Source: Bellilinea sp034411135
GTDB lineage: Bacteria > Chloroflexota > Anaerolineae > Anaerolineales > Anaerolineaceae
Assembly (NCBI GenBank): GCA_034411135.1
Contig: DAOUMN010000020.1
Location: forward strand, 1-64,000
Direction: 5' to 3'
DNA length: 64,000 nucleotides
Made by a program: the position numbers and the translations under genes
Shown: one piece after another, positions 51,855 to 61,331 of the stretch
Layout: every line of letters starts with the position of its first letter
Position numbering within the stretch: the first letter of the stretch is position 1
Notes under the pieces: generated by a model
Told to the model about the DNA's origin: nothing
Database searches by the model: none
What the model saw: the letters and a program-made list of their open reading frames with translations, nothing else

Positions 51855-52706
51855 TCAGAGCTTGCCGGGCAGGTCGATCAGTAATTCTGCCATTTCGATT
51901 TGTTCCATAACCTTGCTGAACAGATCTTCCAGTTCCGCATCGGTCATGTTGAGCGCTGCAAGCGCGCGGGCATCCAGCCCGTATTGCAACCCATCTCTGC
52001 CCAGACCGATGCCCAGCATCATCATCACACTGTCGCCAATGTGCACGGCATACGCTTGGGATTGATGGGGTCCTGCCAGTTCGGGGTTGTGGTGGTGGGC
52101 AATCACCGCCACCAGCCCTTCCGGCAGCCGCCAGCGGCGCGCCATTTCGGCGCCGAGCATGGCATGGTCGATACCAAAATACGACCGCTCGATTTCCAGA
52201 AAAGAAGCCGAGCGCCAGTCGTCGATGCTGAACACCATGGTGCGCAGCATTTTCTCCAACGCCAGTTTGCCAATGTCACTCAACAGCCCGGCAAAATAAA
52301 ATTCCTCGACGTTCTTCCATTTGCGTTTCTCAGCGATCATGCGCGCGCAGATTGCCACACCCAGCGAATGACGCCATAGTTCGCCTTTGCGCAATTCATA
52401 ACCCGGCAGCGGGCGGTTGAGGAAACTGCCCAGGCTGGCTGCCAGAATGACCTCGTACAGGGCTTGCAAGCCAATCACCACAACTGCCTGGTGCACTGTG
52501 GCAATCCGGTTTTGCATGCCGTAATAAGCCGAATTAGAAACCCGCAGCACCACACCCGCCAACACCTGATCCACCGCCAGGATATCCGCCACCGCGTTGA
52601 GGCTGCAATCCGGTTCGCGCATCAATTCCAGCGCCCGTTGAGATGCCTGGGGCAGTGGCGGAAGTTTGCCCGCCTCGCGAATGAGATCATCCAGCGTGTA
52701 ACGCAT
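51855..52706 (-). CDS. HDOD domain protein
   Basis: 283 residues. The HDOD domain (LPPLPQASQRALELMREPDCSLNAVADILAVDQVLAGVVLRVSNSAYYGMQ, then GLQALYEVILAASLGSFL) covers most of the protein. HDOD domains are catalytically inactive relatives of HD hydrolases used in signalling. ARMIAEKRKWKNVEEFYFAGLLSDIGKLAL retains an HD-like 'SDIGK'. It lies between cheR and cheX in the operon. Partner unknown. Confidence 0.88.
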   Translation of the reverse strand: MRYTLDDLIREAGKLPPLPQASQRALELMREPDCSLNAVADILAVDQVLAGVVLRVSNSAYYGMQNRIATVHQAVVVIGLQALYEVILAASLGSFLNRPLPGYELRKGELWRHSLGVAICARMIAEKRKWKNVEEFYFAGLLSDIGKLALEKMLRTMVFSIDDWRSASFLEIERSYFGIDHAMLGAEMARRWRLPEGLVAVIAHHHNPELAGPHQSQAYAVHIGDSVMMMLGIGLGRDGLQYGLDARALAALNMTDAELEDLFSKVMEQIEMAELLIDLPGKL

Positions 52707-52718
52707 TGCGCACTCCGT

Positions 52719-53516
52719 TCAATCCCGCATGTAAAAGGAAATGCCCGCATTGCGAAAGCCGAGTTCGCCTGGGCGCGGCATGATCTCCGTCCCGCCCAGA
52801 AAGACGATCCCGCCGGGTCGCAACGCATCGTGAAATTTGCGGTAAAGCAGGCTCTTGGCTTCGTTGGTGAAATAAATAATCACATTGCGGCAGACGATCA
52901 GATCAAAACCGTTTTCAAACGGGTCGTTGAGCAGGTTCTGTTCGCGGAAAGTGATCATGTGCGCCAGGCTTTCCTTGGTGAAGAAAGGTGGTGTGGCGGT
53001 CATAAAGCGGCTGCGCTGCTCCGGGCTTAAGTTGCGCATCTCATCGGGGTGGTAAGGACCGCGCGCGCGGGCTTTCGCCAGTGCCCCGTGGTCGATATCC
53101 GTTGCCAGGATGGTATGCGGCTTACCGGGGGCAACCTCTTCCAACAAAATCGCCAGCGTGTAGGCTTCCACGCCGGTTGAGCAGCCTGCGCTCCACACCC
53201 GCAACCCGCCGCGCCTTTTGCTGTCCATTGCCGCATGCGCCAACAGGTTAGGCAGCACATCACGGCGTAGTGCATTCCAGCGTTCTGGGTCACGGAAAAA
53301 TTCGGTTACATTGATGGTTAAATAATTGCGAAACTTCTCCAGTTCATCCGCACTTTCCCGCAGTGAACAGAGATAATCATTCCAATTGGAAACCCGCGAG
53401 CGCACCAGCCAGGAATCCAGACGGCGCTTCATCTGCTCATCCTTGTAATGGTTGAGGTCAATGTTGAGCAAACTTTTCACCGAGGACTTGATTTGGGTAT
53501 AAACATCAGCTTCCAT
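52719..53516 (-). CDS. cheR: Chemotaxis protein methyltransferase CheR
   Basis: Methylates receptor glutamates with S-adenosylmethionine. N-terminal helical domain (LNIDLNHYKDEQMKRRLDSWLVRSRVSNWNDY), then VTEFFRDPERWNALRRDVLP, SAM site VWSAGCSTGVEAYTLAI and IVCRNVIIYFTNEAKSLLYRKFHDALRPGG. 265 residues, full length. The receptors themselves are not in this window. Confidence 0.96.
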   Translation of the reverse strand: MEADVYTQIKSSVKSLLNIDLNHYKDEQMKRRLDSWLVRSRVSNWNDYLCSLRESADELEKFRNYLTINVTEFFRDPERWNALRRDVLPNLLAHAAMDSKRRGGLRVWSAGCSTGVEAYTLAILLEEVAPGKPHTILATDIDHGALAKARARGPYHPDEMRNLSPEQRSRFMTATPPFFTKESLAHMITFREQNLLNDPFENGFDLIVCRNVIIYFTNEAKSLLYRKFHDALRPGGIVFLGGTEIMPRPGELGFRNAGISFYMRD

Positions 53517-53531
53517 TTGGAACGGACTCCA

Positions 53532-54632
53532 CTAATTGATTTTTTCTTTCAGGTTTTGGCGCACTGCCTGTTCGATGGCTGCTGCCACGTCCGGCAGCGG
53601 GACAACCACACTGGCGGCATGTTTTTCGACCACGCTGCGTGGCATTCCCCACACTACGCAGGTTGATTCGTGCTCGGCAATCACCGTGCCGCCCAGGCTG
53701 TTTAGCAGCACCGATCCATTGGTGCCGTCACTGCCCATGCCGGTCAGAATGACTGAAATGACCCGTTTGCCATAACGCTGTACCAGCGCGGTCAGGGTGA
53801 CATCGATCGAAGGGCGCACCCCATGCACCGGGCTGTTCTGGTTGAGGGTGACCTGATCGTTTTCATCCAATAGCATGTGAAAACCGCCGGGCGCAACCAG
53901 CGCCTGACCAACCATCAGCCGGTCGCCGGGCTGGGCTTCGCGCACCTTAAGCCGCGAGGTGGCATTCAGCCGCTCCGCCAGCGAATGGGTAAACCCGGCT
54001 GGCATGTGCTGGACGATGACCAGCGCCGCCGGAATACTGGCAGACAGGGCAGGGATGACTTCGTTCAGCGCGCGCGGACCGCCAGTCGAACTGCCGATCA
54101 ACACAATCGGGTCGCTGGGCAGGCGCAAGCGCACCGGCTTCTCCACCACCGGCTGCACCGGCTGGACTGGCAGCGGAATCGCCACCGGGCGAATTTGCGC
54201 CCGGGCGGCTCGCACAATTTTACCGGCTGCCTCCTCCATTACCGTCTGAATATCGAGCTGCCGCTCCGGCTTGGTAATGAAATCCACCGCACCAAGGGTA
54301 AGCGCCTGGATGGTTGTTACCGCGCCTTCGCGGGTCAGACTGCTCAACATCACTACCGGGCGGGGAAAGCGAGCCATGATCTCCCGCAAGGTGGAGATGC
54401 CATCCAGGCGTGGCATTTCCACATCCAGCGTAACCACATCCGGATTAAGCGCGGGGATCAATTGCAGCGCTTCCTGTCCGTCGCGGGCAGTGCCCACCAC
54501 GTTGATCTCCGCCCGGCTACCGAGATTCTGGCTGATGGTGAAGCGCATGAAAGCGGAATCATCCACCACCAATAAACGAACCGGCGGCTGGTTCGGAGAT
54601 TGCGAAGGGGGGAGCGGAAGCGTGTCAGGCAT
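53532..54632 (-). CDS. cheB: Chemotaxis response regulator/methylesterase CheB
   Basis: Demethylates (or deamidates) receptors. Residues 1 to about 135 are a receiver domain with the phosphorylated Asp in TLDVEMPRLDG. The esterase domain carries the Ser/His/Asp triad in GSSTGGPRAL, VQHMPAGFT and GMGSDGTNGSVLL. 366 residues, normal. Ends LRQNLKEKIN. Sixteen bases separate it from cheR. Confidence 0.97.
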   Translation of the reverse strand: MPDTLPLPPSQSPNQPPVRLLVVDDSAFMRFTISQNLGSRAEINVVGTARDGQEALQLIPALNPDVVTLDVEMPRLDGISTLREIMARFPRPVVMLSSLTREGAVTTIQALTLGAVDFITKPERQLDIQTVMEEAAGKIVRAARAQIRPVAIPLPVQPVQPVVEKPVRLRLPSDPIVLIGSSTGGPRALNEVIPALSASIPAALVIVQHMPAGFTHSLAERLNATSRLKVREAQPGDRLMVGQALVAPGGFHMLLDENDQVTLNQNSPVHGVRPSIDVTLTALVQRYGKRVISVILTGMGSDGTNGSVLLNSLGGTVIAEHESTCVVWGMPRSVVEKHAASVVVPLPDVAAAIEQAVRQNLKEKIN

Positions 54633-54642
54633 GGGAGATAAC

Positions 54643-54999
54643 CTATCCCGCCAGTTTATTGATCGCGTTCATAACCCGGTCGTGCTCGAATGGCTTGACA
54701 ATAAAATCGCGTGCGCCGGATTTTACCGCCTCTAACACAACCGATTCCTGTCCCAGCGCGGTCAGCATGACCACCTTGGCGTGACTATCAATCTGGCGGA
54801 TTTCCTTCAACGCCGCCAGACCGTCCATCTCCGGCATGGTAATATCCATCAGCACCACATCCGGGCGGACTTCTTTGTATTTTTCAACCGCCTTGGCGCC
54901 ATTCTCGGCTTCGAAAACCTCGAAGCCCTGCCCGGTGAGCATCTTAATAATGCGCACCCGCAGAAATTCTGCATCGTCCACAATGAGTATCTTGGTCAT
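54643..54999 (-). CDS. cheY: Chemotaxis response regulator CheY
   Basis: Single receiver domain, 118 residues. Phosphorylation site Asp52 in VVLMDITMPEMDG; acid pair VDD at 8-9; Thr and Lys in TALGQ and VKPFEHD. Presumably carries the CheA signal to the motor switch; FliM/FliN are not in this window. The ATG at 54999 follows GGAGG by eight bases; the in-frame ATG at 55050 lies within cheD. Confidence 0.96.
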   Translation of the reverse strand: MTKILIVDDAEFLRVRIIKMLTGQGFEVFEAENGAKAVEKYKEVRPDVVLMDITMPEMDGLAALKEIRQIDSHAKVVMLTALGQESVVLEAVKSGARDFIVKPFEHDRVMNAINKLAG

Positions 55000-55021
55000 T
55001 CCACACATCCTCCTCAAAGGC

Positions 55022-55507
55022 TTACAGATCTTTTTCAACGCCGCCGACAACCCTGACAGTCACTCTGCCGGTGGCAACATAAACGCGTACCGTTCTACCG
55101 CTGTGTCCGCCGGTCTCCTCGCTGTGCAGCGGGAGGTTGAGGCGGCGCAGCGTTTCGCGTGCGCTTTCGATATTGCGGGTACCTACATCGAAGGTCTGCG
55201 AGAGTCCTGCGCTCAATAGCATATTCGCACCGCCAGCGATGCGCACCATAAGATTGCGCCGCTCTGCTCCGGCGCTCAGCACTGCATCCAGCAGCCCTGC
55301 GATACCGCTGTCCACGTACTTGGCGCAAAAGGGATCAGCGCCGTTCATTCGGTGTGGCAGCACTGCATGCAGCAGCCCGGAAACACGGCGGACACGGTCC
55401 ACCATCGAGATGCCCAGGCAGGAGCCCAGCCCATACGCCACCAGAATGTCCTCCGGGTCGCGTGAGACGGCTATTTCACCGAGATTGACGCTGGTCGGAT
55501 CTTTCAT
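55022..55507 (-). CDS. cheD: Chemoreceptor glutamine deamidase CheD
   Basis: Deamidates receptor glutamines and partners CheC. The catalytic Cys lies in YGLGSCLGISMVD and the His in GLLHAVLPH; MVRIAGGANML follows. 161 residues, typical. The start overlaps the cheC end by four bases. Confidence 0.94.
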   Translation of the reverse strand: MKDPTSVNLGEIAVSRDPEDILVAYGLGSCLGISMVDRVRRVSGLLHAVLPHRMNGADPFCAKYVDSGIAGLLDAVLSAGAERRNLMVRIAGGANMLLSAGLSQTFDVGTRNIESARETLRRLNLPLHSEETGGHSGRTVRVYVATGRVTVRVVGGVEKDL

Positions 55508-56118
55508 AACCCCGTTTCATTCTGGCGCAACGCCTGGAGAGATTGGGCATCCGGGATAACCCAGAAATCGGTCAGCACCGAACGGCTGCCATCGGTAAAA
55601 CAGGTCTGGATCAACAGCACCTGATCGCTCACCCCGCCGGTGGTCGCCACAATGATGTCCATGATGGCGCCAACCATGTCAACCATCACCGCCGGGGGTG
55701 TCGGGCGAATTTCGCGCTGGAGCGCGTTTGCAACGGCGTTCATAAAGAATGTGCCCGTCATATTGCCCACTTCGCCTAATGCCGAGCGCTCCAGCGAACC
55801 GAGGAAGGTAGTATTTCCTTCCGGCTGTTCCATCAAAAGATCAACCAGCTGCAATGCCTTTTCCAGCGGCAGGATCATCATGATCTGGGCATTGAAATCA
55901 CCTTCCGCGCGCAGGTAGATGCCCACTGCTTCGTTTTCCGGTCCGCCAACGATCATCGGGATGTGAGTCAGCGGCACCACCTTGACCTTGGGCTCGTGAA
56001 ATTCAAGCTTGTGCCCCAACAGACCGGAGAACCCGCGCACTGCATTGTGAATGCCAATACTGGTGATCGAACGCAATGTTTCAACCAGTTTGTCATCAAA
56101 TTCAATCGTGTTTGCCAT
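55504..56118 (-). CDS. cheC: CheC-like CheY-P phosphatase
   Basis: 204 residues with two CheC halves. The second-half phosphatase motif is intact (SALGEVGNMTGTFFMNAVANAL). In the first half the equivalent reads ITSIGIHNAVRGFSGLL, lacking the Glu and first Asn of EIGN, so probably only one active site remains. The gene overlaps cheD, its usual partner. CheC-CheD normally form a feedback pair for adaptation. Confidence 0.88.
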   Translation of the reverse strand: MANTIEFDDKLVETLRSITSIGIHNAVRGFSGLLGHKLEFHEPKVKVVPLTHIPMIVGGPENEAVGIYLRAEGDFNAQIMMILPLEKALQLVDLLMEQPEGNTTFLGSLERSALGEVGNMTGTFFMNAVANALQREIRPTPPAVMVDMVGAIMDIIVATTGGVSDQVLLIQTCFTDGSRSVLTDFWVIPDAQSLQALRQNETGL

Positions 56119-56131
56119 GCTTTACCTCGCC

Positions 56132-58216
56132 TCAATGAATACCCGCCAGCCGTAAAAGCGCAGGAACATCGACAATCAGGGTGATGCTGCCGTCCCCAAG
56201 GATCGCGGCGCTGGAAATGCCCGGCACTTCACCCACGAACTTGCCCAACGCTTTGACCACCACTTCTTCTTCGCCCATGAAGGCATCCACCACCAGACCC
56301 ACGCGGTGCTTACCAGACTGAATGACCACGGCAAACAGGCGTTTGCGCTGTTTATCCTCTCCACCCAACGCGTACAGCTCACGCAGGTGCACCAGCGGAA
56401 GGACGCTGCCTCGCAGCATGGTAACCGGTTTCTGGCGGATGGTCTTGATATCCGCCGCCGACAGGCGCAAGGTCTCCAATACCATAACCAGTGGAATGGC
56501 AAAGGTCGCTTCGCCCACCCGCACCAGCAGCGTGGGTACAATAGCCAGGGTTAACGGCAGAATAATCTGGAAGGTGGTGCCGCGTCCCAGCGTGGTTTCG
56601 ATGTGAATACTGCCGTTGACGCGCTGGATGTTGGTCTGGACAATGTCCATTCCGACCCCGCGCCCAGAAATATCGGTCACTTTTTCGGCGGTCGAAAATC
56701 CGGGCAAAAAAATCAGGTCAATGGCTTGCTCGTCGCTCAATGCCGCAACTTCCTCGGCGGTCATCAAGCCTTTTTTGACCACCTTCTTGCGCAGGAAGGC
56801 AGGGTCGATGCCGCGCCCGTCGTCCGAAACAGTCAAAATGATGCGCCCCTGTTCGTGCCAGGCGTTGAGCGTGACCGTTCCGCGCTCCGGTTTTCCGGCA
56901 GCGCGGCGTTCCTCAGGCGATTCAATGCCATGATCGATGGCATTGCGTACCAGATGGATGAGCGGATCATTGATTTCCTCGATCATCGAGCGGTCCAGCT
57001 CGGTATCCTCACCGTGAATGACCACATCCACCAGCTTGCCGGCTTTCTGGGACATATCGCGCACCATACGCGGGAACTTGTGCAACAGGTTGCCAATCGG
57101 CAACATGCGGATGCGCATCACCTCTTCTTGCAACTGGTCGGTGATGCGGCTGATATGGGCAACGGTTTCCGCCAGGTTTTCAACCAGCGGGTTATTACCC
57201 GTTTCCCCTTCCAGGCGGCTGCGCACCTGGAACAGGTGGTTGCGGTCGGTAATCAGTTCGCCAACCAAGTTCATCAAATTATCCAGCCGTTCGACACTGG
57301 TGCGCACGGTCATGTCGGCGTTTTTTGCACCGCCGCCGTTCGAACGGGCGCGGGCTGCGCCTGCCGCCGAAGAAGGGGCGGCGGCTTCCGCTGCCTGAAC
57401 CGGGGCAGGCATGTTCTCCACCGCAGGCGGTTTGGCGGGGGTTTCTTCCTCACCAGCTTTACACACCCGGATTTGTTCGACTTCCGAGACCTGGTTTAAT
57501 TTTTCGAGTACTTTATCCGGCGGTTGATCGGTAATCAGCGTGGCGGAAAAGGTCTTAACCGGCTGGGCAGTTTCGATTTGCGCCTGGCTGGGCTGCATGG
57601 CGGCAATTTCGCCCAGTTCCATCAAAGTCATCATCAACTGGAAAGCGCGCGCCGCCGAGGCGATGCTGCGCGGGTCGATCAAGGCATTGATCACCAGCGG
57701 GTGCTTGCCGTTGGCGCCGTTTCCGCCGCTGCCACCATTGCCATCCACTGCTTCCAGGCGGCTGCCCGGTGTACCTGGCAGCTGGCTGACTGGCTCAGCC
57801 TGGCGTAGTGCAGGGCTGGCTTCTGCAGCGTTGATCCCGGCAAAGGCGGCGATCAAATCCTGCGGGTCGAAATCACTGCTGATGCCCTCCACCACTTCAT
57901 CACGCAGCAGGCGCAGCCCGTCAATGGCATCCAGACACAGGTCGATCAGCCCTGTGCTGACGGTGTAATTGTGTTTCCGCAGCCCATCGAATGCCGTCTC
58001 CAAGGCGTGCGTCAACGCCGTCATGCGCTGGTGTCCAATCATACCGGACATGCCTTTTAATGTGTGGGCAGCCCGGAAGGCATTTTGCAGCAGGTCTGCA
58101 TCCTCGCTGCGGTGTTCCAATTGAACCAGAATCTCGTCCAGCGTCTGCAGGTGTTCATCCACTTCCGCAAGAAAGATCGGCAATTCATCCTGGCTGATAT
58201 CGAAAACAATCTGCAT
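56132..58216 (-). CDS. cheA: Chemotaxis histidine kinase CheA
   Basis: Receptor-coupled kinase that phosphorylates CheY and CheB. The phosphorylated His51 is in FRAAHTLKGMSGMIGHQRM (P1 domain). A low-complexity region (residues about 140-320) includes a P2-like part. The dimerisation and kinase parts show DPLIHLVRNAIDHGIESPEER (N box), DDGRGID and GRGVGMDIVQ (G boxes). The last about 140 residues are a CheW-like P5 domain. 694 residues from the ATG at 58216, with AGGG upstream. Confidence 0.95.
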   Translation of the reverse strand: MQIVFDISQDELPIFLAEVDEHLQTLDEILVQLEHRSEDADLLQNAFRAAHTLKGMSGMIGHQRMTALTHALETAFDGLRKHNYTVSTGLIDLCLDAIDGLRLLRDEVVEGISSDFDPQDLIAAFAGINAAEASPALRQAEPVSQLPGTPGSRLEAVDGNGGSGGNGANGKHPLVINALIDPRSIASAARAFQLMMTLMELGEIAAMQPSQAQIETAQPVKTFSATLITDQPPDKVLEKLNQVSEVEQIRVCKAGEEETPAKPPAVENMPAPVQAAEAAAPSSAAGAARARSNGGGAKNADMTVRTSVERLDNLMNLVGELITDRNHLFQVRSRLEGETGNNPLVENLAETVAHISRITDQLQEEVMRIRMLPIGNLLHKFPRMVRDMSQKAGKLVDVVIHGEDTELDRSMIEEINDPLIHLVRNAIDHGIESPEERRAAGKPERGTVTLNAWHEQGRIILTVSDDGRGIDPAFLRKKVVKKGLMTAEEVAALSDEQAIDLIFLPGFSTAEKVTDISGRGVGMDIVQTNIQRVNGSIHIETTLGRGTTFQIILPLTLAIVPTLLVRVGEATFAIPLVMVLETLRLSAADIKTIRQKPVTMLRGSVLPLVHLRELYALGGEDKQRKRLFAVVIQSGKHRVGLVVDAFMGEEEVVVKALGKFVGEVPGISSAAILGDGSITLIVDVPALLRLAGIH

Positions 58217-58265
58217 AAAACCCTGCCGTAGCGTGAAATTAATCCATACGTACTGGGGTAAGGGT

Positions 58266-58293
58266 AGCATAAGGCAGGTAGTAGTTCTGTAAA
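58266..58293 (-). promoter_or_regulatory. Candidate promoter of the chemotaxis operon
   Basis: Reading leftwards: TTTACA (58293-58288), 16 bases, TATGCT (58271-58266), about 50 bases before the cheA ATG. Sigma-70-type. No sigma-28 match is seen in this 259-base divergent gap. The plus-strand promoter of the sigma gene is not identified; a short hairpin CCCTTTTCTAGGG lies near 58350. Confidence 0.45.
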
Positions 58294-58475
58294 GAAAACA
58301 TAAAATAGACTTAAAGAATACATGAATAAAAAACGCCGCCGGGCGAGTCCCTTTTCTAGGGTTCGTACGTTCTTAATATACGGACAAAGATTCGAGGAAA
58401 AACTGACCCAACCAAGAGAGGAATGCTACGGCTGGCAATGTTCCAAGATTGGCTCTCCAAGGATGTGAATCGAAT

Positions 58476-59003
58476 ATGGATGATCACGCATTAATCGAAG
58501 CGGCTCGAAATGACCCGAAAGAATTTGGCAATCTTTACAATCTCTATGTTGATAGAGTTTTTCGCTACCTTTTTAGCCGGGTTGGAAATATTAAGGTTGC
58601 AGAAGACATAACCAGTCAGACTTTCCTGGCAGCATTCGAAGCTTTTGGTAATTATCGCCATGACGGGCATTTCGCTTCCTGGCTGTTCACAATTGCCCGC
58701 AACAAAGTAATGGATTATTTTCGGCAAAACAAAAAAACGCACTGGCTTGAGCATACGAGCAACACCCCCGAATCTCAAGAACCAATCGGAGCGGTTATTC
58801 AATCTGAACAATCTGCGGCTTTGAACCGGCTCATCTCCACATTAACCGAAGAAGAACGCGAGTTATTACGCTTGAGATTTCTTGCCGAGATGAGTTTTGC
58901 GAATATCGCCCGACTTCTTCAACGCAATGAAGATGCGGTTAAGAAATCCATCTACCGATTATTGGCGCGATTGCATAGCCAATTGGAGGTTTCAAATGAA
59001 TAA
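58476..59003 (+). CDS. ECF RNA polymerase sigma factor (second)
   Basis: 175 residues. Region 2: EFGNLYNLYVDRVFRYLFSRVGNIKVAEDITSQTFLAAFEAF with FASWLFTIARNKVMDYFR. Region 4: LTEEERELLRLRFLAEMSFANIARLLQRNEDAVKKSIYRLLARLHSQL. Composition here is notably richer in A and T than the surrounding genes. The ATG at 58476 has no strong Shine-Dalgarno; an in-frame ATG at 58449 would add nine residues. It overlaps the anti-sigma gene by eight bases. Confidence 0.9.
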   Translation: MDDHALIEAARNDPKEFGNLYNLYVDRVFRYLFSRVGNIKVAEDITSQTFLAAFEAFGNYRHDGHFASWLFTIARNKVMDYFRQNKKTHWLEHTSNTPESQEPIGAVIQSEQSAALNRLISTLTEEERELLRLRFLAEMSFANIARLLQRNEDAVKKSIYRLLARLHSQLEVSNE

Positions 59004-61221
59004 GAATTGGTGGGAACCATCTCAAGAATTTGAAGACCTTGTTCAGCAATCTTTCCGAGTTCCTGGCATTCGACAAGAATTTAAACTCCGTTTGTACAGA
59101 GACCTGATGATCCAGGCTGAGAAGAAGTTAACCAAAGAGCAGATCGTGCGGAAATGGCGACCTGTATGGGCAGCTGTACTTGCAGTAGTAATCATTCTGT
59201 TTACTGTTGTTGTCATCATTGGACCGCAAAGAGTGTATGCTTCTATCTTGCGTCTTTTCGGTTATATTCCAGGCATCGGGATCGTTGACACGCGTAGCAC
59301 TATTCGAGTTCTGGCAGAGCCCGTCAGCATGACTCGGGATGGTGTTACTGTTTCGATCAACCAGGCGGTTTTAACCAATGAAGAGACAAAAATTATTTTT
59401 GGTATTTCCGGTGTGCCGCTTTCTTCTTATCCACAGGAAGAAATGATATCTGGCTGTATCGAGCGGGAATATCTACGTTTACCGAATGGACAAAGAATAG
59501 AGGTTGACGCCCCAATACCATCTTCTTTTGAGAATGTAACGTTCATACTCCCTTGTATCTTCAATACCTTGCCTGGTTCAGCACCAGAACAATGGGAGAT
59601 ACCATTGCGCTTCATACCTGCACCACCAGATTTCGAGTTTCTCCCTGTGGTCGAGATTACCACCAATCCAACCCCCACCCAGTCCATGGGCAATATAGAG
59701 ATCGTTGATACACCCACCACTCACCAATCTTCTGCCTCTATTTCCGTGGAAAGAATGATCGCAACCGAGGAGGGATATATTCTGTTGGGGTACATAAATC
59801 CACATCTGCCCGAAGGAAGCTGGTTGCAAATTATTGGTATTGCTACTATTCGGGATGCGGATGGAAAGAAGGTCAGCTACACACTTCCAACGGATGTGCA
59901 GCCCTTGGAACTCTCCAGCCAGATGCAAGGTCGAATTGCCTGGGCAATTCAATTCAAAGGCTTCGGTGTGCGCTTTCCTATTTCGATCAGTTTTAGCGGA
60001 GTTGTTTTATCGCCCCTGGATACTCAAGCCACAGTCACAACTACCCTTGATGTGGGCAACAATCCTCTGTCAGGACAGGTGTGGGAAGTCAATCGGGACT
60101 TGCAATTGGGTGGCACAACCTTCAAATTGGTTGCCGTCACCGCGGAACCGAATGGTTACTCCTTCCAAATTGACCCGGGCGCAACGCTTGCCGGGGTAAG
60201 TATCGCCATCGAAGGTCACCAGGCAATCGGTGGCGGTGGTGGTGGGCAATTTACCAGCCTGATCTACGAAACCCGACCCGATGGCATCCTCTCCATTGTT
60301 TTCTCCAATCCGATTGCAACCAGTCCCACTCAAACCTGGCAAACATCCTGGCAGCCCGATCAAGTCCATGAGTTCACAGCCAGTACTCAACCAGGAGTAT
60401 GCTTAACCGCTAATTCCATTCCCACTGCATCTTTCCCCCCTGCTGATCTGAATGGAACCATTTTTCTGACACAGACCAACCCACAACTGCAAATTGTCTC
60501 GTCGTTTTTAGACGGAAGTGGACAACAGACCATAAGGACTGATGCCGCAGGTGCAGCGATCGATAAAGAAGGTAATCGGTTGGCGTACACCATTGAAAAG
60601 GGAATTCTGATTCAAAACCTTAACAAGGGTACTACCTTCACGATTGCTGGCTCGTATGGACGGGATCTTCACTGGTCACCAGATGGACGTTTCCTGGCGA
60701 TGGTTAATGCAGGCAACGAGTATGGGGTGTTTTTAGTAAATTTGGAAACCAATACACGAACGCAACTCTCCAACCTTGGATACGAATCGATTGCCGGTTG
60801 GTCAACGGATGGCACCACTCTTTACTACGCCATTCCAGGGGCAGGTGATCATGGTTTCATGTTACGCGCTGTCGATATTTCCTCCCGTCAAAGCCATGAT
60901 ATATTTCTCATGGAAAACTCCTCCCGCAAAGCGCCAATGCCTTCCCTGTCTCCGGATGGAAAACGAGTGGCTTACCGGGCAGTTGACAATAGCAGTTTGT
61001 ATTTGAAGAATTTAGATGGCAGCCCCGCACGACTGGTTTTGGATAATCCTGCCCAGGCGATCAATGGTATCACTTGGGAATCAAAAGGGCAATTTTTGGC
61101 TGTCAGTCTTATCACTGAGCAAAAGCCTGATGGGGAAATATTCCTCATTGATCCTGATACTTGTGAGTCCTACCGACTTCCCGGTATATCTGGTCAGGCC
61201 AATGGAATTATCCTTCCATAG
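58996..61221 (+). CDS. Membrane anti-sigma factor with C-terminal beta-propeller-like repeats
   Basis: 741 residues. A cytoplasmic part (residues 1 to about 55: EPSQEFEDLVQQSFRVPGIRQEFKLRLYRDLM), one span (WAAVLAVVIILFTVVVIIG), then long extracellular regions with DUF4179-like beta segments (VSMTRDGVTVSINQAVLTNEE..). The last about 180 residues contain TolB/PD40-type repeats (DLHWSPDGRFLAMVN.., LSPDGKRVAYRAVDN). GGAGG lies six bases before the ATG. Overlap with the sigma gene supports the anti-sigma role. AT-rich composition suggests recent acquisition. Confidence 0.78.
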   Translation: MNKNWWEPSQEFEDLVQQSFRVPGIRQEFKLRLYRDLMIQAEKKLTKEQIVRKWRPVWAAVLAVVIILFTVVVIIGPQRVYASILRLFGYIPGIGIVDTRSTIRVLAEPVSMTRDGVTVSINQAVLTNEETKIIFGISGVPLSSYPQEEMISGCIEREYLRLPNGQRIEVDAPIPSSFENVTFILPCIFNTLPGSAPEQWEIPLRFIPAPPDFEFLPVVEITTNPTPTQSMGNIEIVDTPTTHQSSASISVERMIATEEGYILLGYINPHLPEGSWLQIIGIATIRDADGKKVSYTLPTDVQPLELSSQMQGRIAWAIQFKGFGVRFPISISFSGVVLSPLDTQATVTTTLDVGNNPLSGQVWEVNRDLQLGGTTFKLVAVTAEPNGYSFQIDPGATLAGVSIAIEGHQAIGGGGGGQFTSLIYETRPDGILSIVFSNPIATSPTQTWQTSWQPDQVHEFTASTQPGVCLTANSIPTASFPPADLNGTIFLTQTNPQLQIVSSFLDGSGQQTIRTDAAGAAIDKEGNRLAYTIEKGILIQNLNKGTTFTIAGSYGRDLHWSPDGRFLAMVNAGNEYGVFLVNLETNTRTQLSNLGYESIAGWSTDGTTLYYAIPGAGDHGFMLRAVDISSRQSHDIFLMENSSRKAPMPSLSPDGKRVAYRAVDNSSLYLKNLDGSPARLVLDNPAQAINGITWESKGQFLAVSLITEQKPDGEIFLIDPDTCESYRLPGISGQANGIILP

Positions 61222-61331
61222 GTACACCCACACAACAACAGTATTTCCGGATCGAAACTTTTATTTTATAAGGAAATTAAAACCGGCAGTGGATCCAAGA
61301 TTCCACCGCAGGTTTCGCAGTTGGCTACAAT

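Noticed and set aside
58340..58360. Short motif GGCGAGTCCC near the second sigma gene, similar to the terminator at 49247
   Set aside because: Only about ten bases shared; likely chance or convergent hairpin sequence.
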